From Phymatolithon calcareum (taxonomy: Eukaryota > Rhodophyta > Florideophyceae > Hapalidiales): a stretch of DNA of 64,000 nucleotides. Positions 31,093-41,842 of this stretch are shown piece after piece. The notes under the pieces were generated by a model. The model ran no database searches. It was not told the origin of the DNA and saw only the letters and a list, made by a program, of their open reading frames with translations. The stretch spans positions 496,001-560,000 of the forward strand of contig OZ345379.1 of NCBI GenBank assembly GCA_977006965.1. Reading direction: 5' to 3'. A program made the position numbers and the translations under genes. The stretch's first letter is position 1. The number at the start of each line of letters is the position of its first letter.

Positions 31093-32127
31093 ATCGACGC
31101 GCGGACATATCGCCTTCTTCATGATCATGTCGTCCGACAAAGTCGACTTTCGTGTAAATCGTATGATATATGATATGATACAATATTTGATTGGGTGGAC
31201 GCGTTTCGCATTGCTGTCAACGAGTTTTTCGAAAAAGTTTCTACTGTATTCCATAAATGCACCGGAAGACGGGCATGGGCACCAATGCATACATTAATTT
31301 TGCGAAAAGGCCCAATCTGCTCTAAGGTCATTGAAAACGCCATATCTCGCACATCCCTGTTGTCATTGAGACAGAAATTGATACGTGGAGATCGCATGTT
31401 AGATATTTGCTCAACGCGTGCAGCGCGTGTGAGTTGTTCGGCAGAGACACACGAGCAACGTCATCAAGTAAACTTACCGCTTGCACACATTGAGCCGTCC
31501 TCCATCGAGAAGCCCGAAGGAAACCTGAGTTCGCGTCGGGAGGTTCTGTGCTGTGGTTGAGTGCGTCACCCTCCGTCGAGCACGCTCACTGCCTGCGCGA
31601 TACCGCGCCTGGGAAGCCGAAGGGAGGTCTCGACTCGTCGGTCGCTTTTCCTCCGTATTGCTGGGTTGTCTTGGCCTGCCGTTTGGTGTGCTGTACAAGT
31701 TTCCAGTGGGCACGCGGCACACACGGGCCTGAGTTCACAGTTCGAATTTTTTTGCCAGAACGGGACTCATACGACAGTAGTACCCGCTCGCGGCCACCGC
31801 GAGCTTCGCTTTCGCGTCACTTTGCTCTCGCCGCCCCTCCGGTCCATTCTTTGTCTAGGATCAGTCTCCGCCCTTCCCGTGCGCTCACAGCCCCTCTCTC
31901 GTTACGAGGAAGCACAAGTTTAGTACAACAACGCTGTGCAGATTTCCTCGTCTCGCCCGCGAGCTTGCGTCCGGTGCGCACTTCTCATATCTCATCCGGC
32001 TCCTGTTCGCCCCGCCGACCCGACTCCGCACAGGTGATCTGCTGCCGACTGTCGGCTGATACTCAACGCTTCAGGTGCAGGCACCAGGAATCTTGCCACC
32101 TCGTTCAAGCTGCCGAGACCGTGAGCC
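31093..32127. other. 5' flank of the STAND gene
   Basis: About 1 kb; the last 550 bp are GC-rich and free of stops over long stretches in more than one frame, with Pro/Arg/Ser-biased translation that does not look like a folded protein. It probably contains the promoter and 5' untranslated region of the gene at 32128. Confidence 0.5.
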
Positions 32128-35100
32128 ATGGCATCCGGTGCCATTGTTTTCGGTGTTCTCACGGTTTTGAACAATGCAGTGCCCCACCTCAAGTCCCTCA
32201 AGGAGCGATATAAGAATTTCAAGAAAGCTCGTGGGAAGCTCGATGAAATCGAAGAAAAGTTTAAAACATGCAATGTTTCCCTGACCTCTTTGACGAGACT
32301 GCTCGAGCGAGGGCTGCCGACTGGTTTCCCCCGGAAAGCATGAGCATATGCGAGACGATGCTTACTACTATCAATGACCTTGCGAAATCTTGCGAGAAGC
32401 AAGTCAAAGATCTTAAAACCAAGGAGTTTTCAAACAATCCCAGCACCGTGTCGTGGATGAATCCAATTTTGAAGGCACGACTGGCGGCGGAAATCAAGGG
32501 AGTGATGCAAGGGCTTGATAAACTTGATGCGGACCTCAAACACATCGATGAAGTCTGTCGCGAGTTGAACGGTCAGCTCGGCCCGGCCCATCAAAGGGCC
32601 AATTTTGCACCGGGGCATCCTGAAACCTTTACCCCCAGGTTCGTTATACCTCGTCCGTCAGGCTTTGAGGTCCTTGATTTTTCGTCAACGAAAACTCCTG
32701 AAGGGGAACTCAAGCACCTGCTGCTAAGTGACAACCCTGGATCAGAACAATTTGTCGCTGCATGGGGTGGAGTAATTCACGGTATGGGCGGTATTGGAAA
32801 GACCAGTGCCTTGATTGGACTGGGGTACGACGATGGCATTCGTGCCCATTTTTCAGATGGCGTGCATTTTCTTACTTTTGGGCAATTCGCACAGTCTTCT
32901 GAAGTTATCAAACATATGGGTCGGATTGTTCGAGTCTCTGGCGGGTTCCTGAGTGCGACCGCTGTCGAGTCCTGCTCGAATTTGAATGAAGCTGTGCATA
33001 AAGCTGGTGAATGGTTTGCGGGCAGGACTTGTTTGTTCTTATGTGACGATCTTTGGCGAACAGATCAGCACCGTCTTGGATTTCTTCCGGACATCATGCA
33101 CTTGCTTGACACCAGTTCAAGCTCCAAAATGATCATTTCAACGCGAGACCGTAACATAGCGAAGCATTCTACAAAACCAGTTGTTTTCAAGCCGAAGACT
33201 TTCGAGGGAGAAGAGTCACGCTGCATGTTTTTACGCCATGCAGGTTTATCGCTAACTGCATCACATGAATATGGCGATGAAGCAGAGAGCCTTGTTCAGA
33301 AAATTCTTCGGATTTGTGGGGGAATGCCTATCACTCTCGCTGTGGCCGGAAAGTTATGCGGAAGAAACTATCGTCGCTCCCCCAACGATCCGATCAATGC
33401 ACTAAAGGTTTGCCTGGGGAATCTGACAAGTAAGGACACTTCTGTTGGTGACATGACCTTTGGTGACACTCCCGTTGGTGTGTACTCCAGCTTCAACTCC
33501 GCAATTAGTGCCAGTCTGAATTGTCTGGAAAATGATCGACTGAATAACGTTTTACCAGTGGCAGTTTCGAAGGGGAATACCATCCACACCCTGTTTGAGG
33601 CACTTTGTGTGATTAAGAACCAGGCAAGGTTTCCGATTTCAATTCTGCAGCGACTATGGGATTTATCTCGGGACGAATCAGTTCGTCTCATCGATTCATT
33701 AGCTGATCTCAGCATCGTATCCTACATTTCTGAAAATTCGATATCGGCGCATGATCTCGTTCTTGCATATACCCAAAACATGGCTCGGCGATCGAGAAGG
33801 AAAGAGATATGGCACAAGAAACTTTTAAACGGCTACAAGAGGCTTGCGTCCGAATCTGATGACTCTGGATATGTGGAGTTTTTGCCCGAACCGAGTCAAA
33901 CAGGTGACCATGTACAGAACTCTTCTGATCTTTCGTTTCAATCCCCACGCCCATGGTGGGATGTGGAAAGCGATGGCTACATTCATAAGAATCTTGGATG
34001 GCACTTAGTGAACGGCGGTTTGGTGTCAGAGCTTCGTAGTCTCGTGACGGATATGAGGTGGACAAAGTTTCGGTTGAAGCACGGAGGGTTTCCGGAGCTG
34101 GAGAATGATATGGATATGCTATTGGCCGTTCTAGGAGACGACGACGTCGCCCAGGGCGAAGAAAATCAACGAAAGTATATTCAGATTCTTCGACAAGCGC
34201 TTCGGTTCGTATGGAGTAAAGACCCTCCGGAGTTTGGATTCGATCTTTACCGTCGTTTATGCCGGCACAGAGGCAGTTCGGATATTGTAAGACATTTCTT
34301 GAACAGCATGGAGAAGTGGCATGAGAGACCATGGCTTCGTCCGTGGCACAGTCCAATGGCAGAAGAAGACGAACGAATTGTGATGGAGATGAATGTTAGG
34401 ACGTCAGAGAACGTGGCATGGTCACTGGATGAGACGCACATACTGTATTCTACTGAGGAAACTGTGGTATCGTACAATGTGATTCGCAATGAACAGTCAT
34501 TTTGCTTCGAATGTTCGGCTTACGTCATGAGTATAAGCTGCGCAGAGGATGTCGGGATCGTTGCCGTCGGAACATCTGAGCGAGATATCCTTCTTTGGAA
34601 TCTAGAGACGAAATCACAATTTGGAGAACCTCTTACTATGCAAGATCCCCAAGACGATATAGCCATCAGCGGCGATGGGCGGGTTTTAATATCTGGCTCA
34701 AGGGACAAGGCTGTTCGACTTTGGCATCTCGATGATGGAAAAGTCATCCGAAATCATCACAGAGAGTGTCCTGATCATATTTTCTCTGTTTCGATTAGCG
34801 GGAATGGGGAGCGGGCTGTTTCAGCGGGCTGCAATACAATAACGGTTTGGGACACTGCTGACATGAGCCAAGTTCATACTTTTCAACGATCTGGAGAAAG
34901 CGTATTCAATACTGCTTTAAGCACGGATGGACAGCACTTAGTGTGTGACCCGGGACGATCTCTTGAACTGTGGAATCTAGACAGTCAGGTGTGTCAAATC
35001 CTCTTCAAGAACGAACTTGTCTTTGGAGTATCGATAAGCAGAGATTCAATGAGAGTCGCAGCGAGTTTTAAGAAAGACACAAGAGTCTGGGACTTGTCAA

Positions 35101-35948
35101 CGCAAGAACAGATTGGGACACCACTACGTCGGCATTTTAAGCGGAGTCCGGTGGTCGCTCTGAACGGTAATGGCAATCGTCTGGTAGTGGCATCATATGA
35201 AGATATATCCGTATGGAATGTTTCTGATGAAGCTGAGGAGCAGGATGGAGTCCGTGCATATTGTACTGCTGTTCGTTGCGTGACATACTGTCATGAAACT
35301 GAGACTATCGCATCTGTTTCTATGAGAGGAGAAGGTTCCTTTGGAAAAGTGAGGCTGTGGGATTCAGCCACAGGGCTGGAAAGCGGGGAGCCTATTTCTT
35401 TGTCTTATGACATTCAAAATGCGTATGCTCTGGTGATGAGCGGGAATGGGAAGAAAATTGCAATTGCAGCACATGGTATGTTTATTGGCCCGACCAGAAT
35501 ATGCGTTTGGGATGTACATACACGAATGGAGATAGGGAAAATTGAATTGGGGTATTGGACGAGACATTTTCATCTCTGGATGAGCAGAGATGGGACACGT
35601 CTTGCGGCCAAGGCTTCAATCGACGATGGGGGCGAGGTGCAGGTTTGGGATGCGATCACATTAACTGAAATCGTGCCACCTCCGGAAGCGATTCTGACCG
35701 CCGTTGAGAGTGATGCCGCCGCCAAGAGAGACCGAAGCTCAGTAAGTCTAGGAGTTGAAGGGAGCCTGGAAGTTTCCGTCCGCAATGAATTAGTTCTTGA
35801 GAATCAAGTGGAGCGTACAGTCCTTGGATCTGTAGGCGAGGACATAAACACGGCGGGTCTCATAGTTTATCGAGGCGCACAGGACCAGCAAATTGCTGTA
35901 GTGGGAGGCAGCTCTGGCAGACTGCATTGGTTTACAATTGAGATGTAG
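32128..35948 (+). CDS. NB-ARC / WD40 STAND protein with apparent -1 frameshift near codon 68
   Basis: The start is an ATG at 32128 in frame 1 (MASGAIVFGVLTVLNNAVPH), which runs 71 codons. The rest lies in the -1 frame (open 32268-35948). Both parts form one helical N-terminal domain (SLKERYKNFKKARGKLDEIEE ... CETMLTTINDLAKSCEKQVK), so the break is inside a domain. In the long frame the P-loop GMGGIGKT is at 172-179, Walker B CLFLCDDLW near 255, the sensor KMIISTRDRNI near 290 and the GLPL-like CGGMPITLAVAG near 348. From about 700 a series of WD40 repeats (DKAVRLWHLDDG, ITVWDTADMS, VRLWDSATG) runs to the end. This is Apaf-1-like architecture; a sensor or immune role is inference. Confidence 0.8.
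32325..32331 (+). promoter_or_regulatory. Candidate -1 ribosomal frameshift heptamer
   Basis: T_TTC_CCC in the phase of the upstream frame (codons ggt ttc ccc cgg), matching the X_XXY_YYZ slippery rule. Slipping back one base leads directly into the long NB-ARC frame (ccg gaa agc atg). The upstream frame stops at TGA 32341-32343, ten bases later. Only a weak stem (AGCAT/ATGCT) is visible downstream. Confidence 0.35.
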
Positions 35949-36571
35949 GAATGTGAAATCAGTGGTTGCACGCCAGACGATGTGTTATCTGGTAAAGTCG
36001 AAGGCGATGGATTTCCAACAATTTTGCATACCAGCTTAGCATGCGGCTGCTGACATATTCAATACGCTCAGATTTACGGCTACATCTTCGGTTGAGTTAG
36101 CTTTCATATTTTTCCACATGTTTACTTGTAACCAGTACTGGGCCCCCATAAGAGTTTTTCTTTCCCTCTGTCCTCATACGGGACCTTTTTCTCTAAAAAT
36201 CTACGGGTAAAACGAATGTGTAAAAAAGCAGAGTTAATTTGCATGTTTCAAGCAACTGTGTCAGCCCTTGCAAAGCCTTACTTATCCGATTTTTCCGGCA
36301 TTGGAGAAATGTCGGGGACAGAACGAGAGATAGAAAATGGGCACAGATGTGGCTACCCACTGCAAGTGAGTAAACTTCTGAATTTTTCTGTTCTTGCATA
36401 CAACTGGCACAAAACTATCGTCTAGGTCGTTTTTGAAACAAATGGCAATGCCAGTGATTTGTAGCTGGTGGGAGCAGTAGGTTTACAACAATTCTCTTAC
36501 TTTACAGAATTTAACTTTATCAATGTTGGTTGATTCTCGCTTACCCCCTTTTCTCCGCTAGTCAGAACTTG
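35949..36571. other. Intergenic region, no gene seen
   Basis: About 620 bp, the 3' flank of the STAND gene up to the retrotransposon target site. No supported open frame or repeat. Confidence 0.6.
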
Positions 36572-36576
36572 GGGTG
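36572..36576. repeat. Target-site duplication, left
   Basis: GGGTG immediately before the 5' LTR, matching 41659-41663. Confidence 0.95.
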
Positions 36577-36924
36577 TGTGGTGCAGAAACCAAAAGACAC
36601 GTTGTGCCAGCCAGAGCTGAGTGTCTGATTATGACCGTTAGTCGGAACAAGTTTTATCTGTTCCCATAATGGGGAGCTTGCCAAGTAAGCGCTCCCTATC
36701 ACAGGTGCATGGCGACCAATAATCGGCATGTAATTCAACATGTCCCTTTTCGGGCGCAATTTGGCAACCAGACCGTTCAGGAAGGCTGGTTGCAGTGATT
36801 GTAGAACATCATTCGAACTGCATATAAGCTCGCATATTGGATAGTTTCAGTAAAGGACCAAGCAAGTACCCTGACATTTCACTCGTTGCCAACTCAACTT
36901 CATTCAACCTTGGTTATCGCCACA
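36577..36924 (+). repeat. 5' LTR
   Basis: 348 bp with TGTGG/CCACA ends. A TATAAG box lies at 36823-36828, putting transcription start near 36,850-36,856. The sequence GTACCCTGACA at 36866-36876 is nearly complementary to bases just after the LTR. Confidence 0.97.
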
Positions 36925-36943
36925 CTTTTTTGTCAGGTACACC
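36925..36943 (+). promoter_or_regulatory. Primer-binding-site region without tRNA-type TGG
   Basis: The 19 bases between the LTR and the gag ATG read CTTTTTTGTCAGGTACACC. There is no TGG start complementary to a tRNA CCA end. TGTCAGGTAC (36931-36940) is the reverse complement of GTACCTGACA, which differs from LTR 36866-36876 by one extra C. Priming from the element's own RNA is possible. Confidence 0.4.
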
Positions 36944-37939
36944 ATGTCCAGCCAACCGGCTTTGGAGGCGCTGCTTCGGCGCCAGACAGCCGAAATGGAT
37001 GGCCTAGTTGCGTCCTATGTGGCGATGGAATCGACATTGTATGAGCACTCGAACGGCGCTGACTACGAAACGATGTCAGCGACCGAGAAGACAGCCTACA
37101 CGAAGAAGTTGAACGAGCTGAGAAAATCAAGGGACGAACTTGTGGAAACACTCAAGGGAGCAAGATCTCGAGAAAGGATGACGAGAGACCTTCTCGACGA
37201 TGAGCCTAGAGAACCGTATACCTCTGCCGGAAGCCGTCGTACCACCTCCGTACGCATTCCCACACTACCGAATTTTCGTGGAATGGAGAAAGGAGCAATT
37301 GAAGACGCATTTGAATTCCTGGACAAGTGTAAACACATTCTTGAAGCGAATTTGGTACCAGAGGACAGGTGGTTGCCGGCACTCCTCACAACTCTTAGTT
37401 CTGGAGATCGCCAGTGGGCTGCCGCAAATCTCAAGGACCGGCCATGGGAGGAAGTCCAGAGAGGGTTTTTAAACCACTTTGAATCCCCGGTCATCAAAGA
37501 CCAGCTACTGACGGAGCTGATGGGCATTAATATCAAGAAGGAAGAAACTGTGCAACAGTATGGCGACAGGTTTACAAATCTGATGCGTCGCACCGGACGC
37601 CCAGACGACGACGAGACTCTAGTACCGGTTCTCATCAAAGGACTGGACACCGATCTACAAGAGATGATAAGCATATCGCGTGTGACTGAATTGACCGCTC
37701 GAATTGGGACTGGTCATCTGCTGCGTCCCTCGATCTCCAGAGAAATCCAGCGTGCTATCACCCTTAATGCCGGACGACCTGTAAAGGGAAAGCGTACCAC
37801 AGGAGGAAGTGGCGTGAGTCGCTGTGGAAAATGCAACACGTTTGGACACACGACTGACAAACATATTGAAGGGTACAAAAAAGGCAATACTTCTAACACT
37901 CCCGGATCATCAACGAAGAAAGATGAGCTGAGGAAATAG
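36944..37939 (+). CDS. Chromovirus Gag
   Basis: 331 residues ending at UAG 37937-37939. An N-terminal coiled-coil-like region (TAYTKKLNELRKSRDELVETL) precedes a retrotransposon gag domain (about 110-245, PTLPNFRGM, EFLDKCKHIL, WAAANLKDRPWEEVQRGFLNHF, EETVQQYGDRFTNLMRRTG). Near 296 there is a partial Cys/His motif CGKCNTFGHTTDKH. The canonical zinc knuckle lies just after the stop, in the same frame, so Gag as terminated lacks its main nucleic-acid-binding motif. Confidence 0.93.
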   Translation: MSSQPALEALLRRQTAEMDGLVASYVAMESTLYEHSNGADYETMSATEKTAYTKKLNELRKSRDELVETLKGARSRERMTRDLLDDEPREPYTSAGSRRTTSVRIPTLPNFRGMEKGAIEDAFEFLDKCKHILEANLVPEDRWLPALLTTLSSGDRQWAAANLKDRPWEEVQRGFLNHFESPVIKDQLLTELMGINIKKEETVQQYGDRFTNLMRRTGRPDDDETLVPVLIKGLDTDLQEMISISRVTELTARIGTGHLLRPSISREIQRAITLNAGRPVKGKRTTGGSGVSRCGKCNTFGHTTDKHIEGYKKGNTSNTPGSSTKKDELRK

Positions 37940-40900
37940 AAAAAATGTTTCAATTGCCACAAGCCGTGGAAAAAGGGCCACCATTGTGACGAGAAGGACA
38001 TTGAATCCAACAACATTGAGACTGTGGATGAGATTGTCAACGATGTCGTGGATGATTCCGTGAATGAGCAGACATTTTCTGACCGCATTTTAGCCGCCGT
38101 GATGAACAGTACTGAGCTGTGCAATGTCGAGCACCCCGGCCCTTCTACTTGGCTTATCTACACTCCGGTTCTGATAGCAGGAAGGAAGGGAATGGCGCTA
38201 GTTGATTCCGGCGCAACGAAATCATTCTTGTCCAAACAGTTTGTGCAGGACTTTGACATCTCATTCCGGCCTATGTCGGGTATCATCACTGGAGGTAACG
38301 GCGAAAAATTGGCATCAAGGGAAGGAATCTCAACTGTCGAAGTACGCAATGGATCCGTGACCGTGGATTGCGAGGTGGAGATCATCAAGCTCCCCCAAAA
38401 TCGGGACATGGTAATCGGGCTGCCCGATTTTACTAAATTCGGGTTCCGACTAGAAGGAATACCGGCTAATTTACCACATGAACAGGAGCCTGAGGACCCA
38501 GATCACGAACCCTGCGACGAAGAAGCTGCTGTTGACGGACTAACAGCGGAGGATCTATCTCCGGAAGTAAGCCATCTGGTGAGGGAAAACCAAGAAATTT
38601 CCTTAACGTCTCGGTGCTCGCATCCCCTCGCGCAGCTCAGGATCACACCAGAAAACACAGAACCCATATGGAGGAACGTCAACTATGTCTCAAGAACAGA
38701 CTATGAGCGCGTCAACCAGCGAATTCTGGAGCTGTTGGACGGCAATGTTATCGAGAAGGCCCTTGAAGACTGTCTAAACTGCTTTTCGTTACTAACAGTA
38801 CCCAAGAAGGATGAAAAGGGGCGCAAGGTGGACATTCGCCCCTGCTTAGACCTTCGGCCCCTAAATCCGCGACTGAAAGACATTGACTACCCGCTCCCGA
38901 AAGTACAGGACGTGATCGACACAGTGGGGTCTGCCAAGGGCCCTGGGGTTATTTACACGCATATTGATATCAAAGACTCCTACTTTCGTTTCGGAGTTCG
39001 TCCGGAAGACCGGAACTGGATCGCATTCAAATGGAATCGAGTTCATTACAGGTTTAAGTGCGCATCTTTTGGCATCAAGACAATGACTGCCCAGTTCCAG
39101 AGAGTGATGGAGAAAATCTTCGGGGAAATGCCCTTTGTGGCAGTGTATGTCGATGACATCGTCGTGTTCTCGGAGAATCGTGACCAACATATTGAGCACG
39201 TGAAAATGGTGATGAACCTGCTCAACAAATGGAACATCCCAATTCGAAAAGACAAATCACGATTCGGGCAAAAAATGGTTTATCTTCTCGGGTACCAGAT
39301 TTCCGGCGACGGCGTTCAAATGGACTCGAGAAAGGTTGAGCCCATGCGCAACTGGTCAAAGCCTAAAACTGTGAAACAGCTTCTGCGTTTCCTTGGCGCG
39401 GCAAACTACTACCGGCAGTTTATTCCCAACTATTCATCGATTTCCAGCCCACTGGACTCAGTCCGAAAGAAGAACGGGACATTGGAATGGACCCCTGACA
39501 TGACGAAGTCTTTCGAAAAGCTGAAGGAGATGGTGTGCAAACAAACGCTGCTTACACATCCCGACGACGGCAAACAGTATATCGTCGGAACAGATGCATC
39601 CGTCTCGGGAATCGGTGCTTGGATTGGACAGCAGCATGGAGACGCCCTGAAGTTCATCTATTTCGCCTCCCGGTCATTGTCCTCCGCAGAGCGCAACTAT
39701 TCACCAACAAAACTTGAGCTGCTGAGTATCATCTTTGCACTCAACAAGTTTCGAATGTATTTGTCGGCGGCAAAGTTCAAGTTGTACACAGATCATCGAG
39801 CGCTGACATATCTATTGACCCAAAAGCACCCGAATGCCATGATAATGAATTGGTTTGACAAAATCATGAGCTTCGATTTCGATATTGTGCACGTCCCTGG
39901 ACCGCGGAACGTAATGGCAGACGCGCTGAGCCGCACTGATGAAGACGTCTCGCTTGCCGTTCTCAGCGTTGAGCACTTAGTAAGGGGAAAAGCTGAGCCG
40001 AAGGATGATGAAGAAAAAACTGAACTCGTATCCAAGGCCCACAACTTTGGTCATTTTGGGGAGAACGCCGTTTTCAAAAAAATTTGGAATGACGGATTCT
40101 GGTGGAAAGGTATTCGCCAAGACATTTCTGCAGCCATTGCTAAGTGCCTGCCTTGTCAAAGATACAACATTGGAAAAAAAGGATTTCACCCGCTACAATC
40201 CATAACAGCAAAGCTACCCTGGGATCACATCGCAGTGGACCTCGTTACTCCTCTGCCGTTGAGCCGAACGGGTGAAGACACACTCCTCGTAGTGGTGGAT
40301 GTCATGTCCAAATTCTGCATGCTGCGCACTTTGAAGGGGAAGAGCATGAAGGCAATCTCAACTGCATTATGGGAAATCATGGCAATACTTGGACCCCCAA
40401 AAATCATTCAGTCTGACAACGGATCTGAATTTGTGAACCAGCTTATTGAAGAACTGGTTCAGCTGAATGGTATTGACCACCGTACTATCTCTGCATACAA
40501 CCCTCGTGCAAACGGCCAAGTGGAACGCGTAAATCAAGTCGTGGAAACGATCATGAAGAAGGAGCTACAGGGAGCCATGCATGACTGGGCCGATTTCGTG
40601 CCCTACGCTCAGCTGGCCTATAACTCTAAAATTTCGACTACCACGGGTTGTACACAGTTTTCGTTGATGTTTGGCCGTCGCTGCAACGATTTGCAGTCAT
40701 ACGAGCAGTCTAAGCTCTCGGAAATGAAGTTACATCTTTGGAAAACACATCAAGGGAAAGTGTCCGATCTTGTGTACCCGGCTATTAACGAACGAGTCAT
40801 AAAAGGCAAGGATAAGGCTTCCGCAAGATTTGCGCGGTCGCATCGAATTCTCCTCGGGGACTCATTTCCAAATGGATCTCTAGTAATGATGCGAGACGCT

Positions 40901-41266
40901 ACCCGAGAAAGCAAATGGGACCCGGTTTTTGAGGGTCCGTTTGTCGTACTGCGCCGCAATCGCGGGGGTGCATATGTGCTCAAGGACGGTTTAGGAGAAA
41001 CTCTCAAGAGAACAGTCCCGGCAGACCAGCTTAAGTTGATTCAGCGCGAAGGAGATGGAGCAGTGATCGAGGCCCCTTCTTTCCGGGTTAAGAAAATCAT
41101 CGACCACCGCACAGCTCATGACAAGAAAATGGAGTATTTTGTTATCTGGTCTGACGCAAGCATTGGTCCAAGCTGGGAACACGTCTCCAATTTTGACGAC
41201 ATCAATGTCATTAAGAAATACTGGGCGCAGAAACGTCCCACTCGATCGCGCAAGGCCAAGATCTAA
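37940..41266 (+). CDS. Chromovirus Pol (PR-RT-RH-IN-chromodomain), in frame with gag after UAG
   Basis: The frame is open from the codon after the gag UAG; the first ATG is only at 38024. Numbering from that ATG: protease active site DSGAT at 61-65, RT with YVDD at 375-378 and the KCASFGIKTM block, RNase H with GTDAS and YTDHRALTYL, integrase zinc motif (HNFGHFGE ... CLPCQ), catalytic D...D...E core (VDLVTPL, QSDNGSEF, NGQVERVNQ), GPF module (DPVFEGPFVVL), and a chromodomain at about 1015-1062 (VKKIIDHRT, EYFVIWSD, SWEHVSNF). Between UAG and 38024 a zinc knuckle CFNCHKPWKKGHHC is encoded. The polyprotein probably depends on stop readthrough, unless the UAG is a mutation of this copy. Confidence 0.93.
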   Translation, partial: KKCFNCHKPWKKGHHCDEKDIESNNIETVDEIVNDVVDDSVNEQTFSDRILAAVMNSTELCNVEHPGPSTWLIYTPVLIAGRKGMALVDSGATKSFLSKQFVQDFDISFRPMSGIITGGNGEKLASREGISTVEVRNGSVTVDCEVEIIKLPQNRDMVIGLPDFTKFGFRLEGIPANLPHEQEPEDPDHEPCDEEAAVDGLTAEDLSPEVSHLVRENQEISLTSRCSHPLAQLRITPENTEPIWRNVNYVSRTDYERVNQRILELLDGNVIEKALEDCLNCFSLLTVPKKDEKGRKVDIRPCLDLRPLNPRLKDIDYPLPKVQDVIDTVGSAKGPGVIYTHIDIKDSYFRFGVRPEDRNWIAFKWNRVHYRFKCASFGIKTMTAQFQRVMEKIFGEMPFVAVYVDDIVVFSENRDQHIEHVKMVMNLLNKWNIPIRKDKSRFGQKMVYLLGYQISGDGVQMDSRKVEPMRNWSKPKTVKQLLRFLGAANYYRQFIPNYSSISSPLDSVRKKNGTLEWTPDMTKSFEKLKEMVCKQTLLTHPDDGKQYIVGTDASVSGIGAWIGQQHGDALKFIYFASRSLSSAERNYSPTKLELLSIIFALNKFRMYLSAAKFKLYTDHRALTYLLTQKHPNAMIMNWFDKIMSFDFDIVHVPGPRNVMADALSRTDEDVSLAVLSVEHLVRGKAEPKDDEEKTELVSKAHNFGHFGENAVFKKIWNDGFWWKGIRQDISAAIAKCLPCQRYNIGKKGFHPLQSITAKLPWDHIAVDLVTPLPLSRTGEDTLLVVVDVMSKFCMLRTLKGKSMKAISTALWEIMAILGPPKIIQSDNGSEFVNQLIEELVQLNGIDHRTISAYNPRANGQVERVNQVVETIMKKELQGAMHDWADFVPYAQLAYNSKISTTTGCTQFSLMFGRRCNDLQSYEQSKLSEMKLHLWKTHQGKVSDLVYPAINERVIKGKDKASARFARSHRILLGDSFPNGSLVMMRDATRESKWDPVFEGPFVVLRRNRGGAYVLKDGLGETLKRTVPADQLKLIQREGDGAVIEAPSFRVKKIIDHRTAHDKKMEYFVIWSDASIGPSWEHVSNFDDINVIKKYWAQKRPTRSRKAKI

Positions 41267-41299
41267 GCCGAAAAAATAGGAATCCCCTGAAGGTGAATC

Positions 41300-41310
41300 G
41301 GAGGGGGAGA
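41300..41310 (+). promoter_or_regulatory. Polypurine tract
   Basis: GGAGGGGGAGA directly before the 3' LTR; the expected plus-strand primer for reverse transcription. Confidence 0.85.
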
Positions 41311-41658
41311 TGTGGTGCAGAAACCACAAGACACGTTGTGCCAGCCAGAGCTGAGTGTCTGATTATGACCGTTAGTCGGAACAAGTTTTATCTGTTCCCA
41401 TAATGGGGAGCTTGCCAAGTAAGCGCTCCCTATCACAGGTGCATGGCGACCAATAATCGGCATGTAATTCAACATGTCCCTTTTCGGGCGCAATTTGGCA
41501 ACCAGACCGTTCAGGAAGGCTGGTTGCAGTGATTGTAGAACATCATTCGAACTGCATATAAGCTCGCATATTGGATAGTTTCAGTAAAGGACCAAGCAAG
41601 TACCCTGACATTTCACTCGTTGCCAACTCAACTTCATTCAACCTTGGTTATCGCCACA
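41311..41658 (+). repeat. 3' LTR
   Basis: 348 bp, identical to the 5' LTR except at one base in the first 20. Followed by GGGTG (41659-41663), the right target-site duplication. Confidence 0.97.
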
Positions 41659-41842
41659 GGGTGGGCTTTTCCAGGGGATAGTAAAAGAAAAATGGGGGGG
41701 ACTTCAACTATACTTTTAGAACAACGAAAACGACGTTTTGACGCTCCGTTTGAAAATTAGCTGTTACACCCTCTCGATGCAACATAGTTTTGCAGCGGTC
41801 AAAATGCATTATAATTCGTTGCGTTAGTGATACCCTTCGAAC

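Larger units (their letters stand above)
36577..41658 (+). mobile_element. Ty3/gypsy LTR retrotransposon, chromovirus, 5,082 bp
   Basis: Complete element: two 348-bp LTRs (TGTGG ... CCACA), a 5-bp target-site duplication GGGTG on both sides, gag and pol, and a polypurine tract. The pol order is PR-RT-RNase H-IN, and a C-terminal chromodomain places it among chromoviruses (Metaviridae). The LTRs differ at a single position (A in the 5' copy, C in the 3' copy, about 12 bases from the inner start), so insertion is recent. All catalytic motifs are intact; one UAG codon separates gag and pol in the same frame. Confidence 0.97.

Noticed and set aside
31548-32213. 221-codon open frame before the STAND gene
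   Set aside because: GC-rich with Ser/Arg/Pro-biased translation; it overlaps the start of the real gene in another frame.
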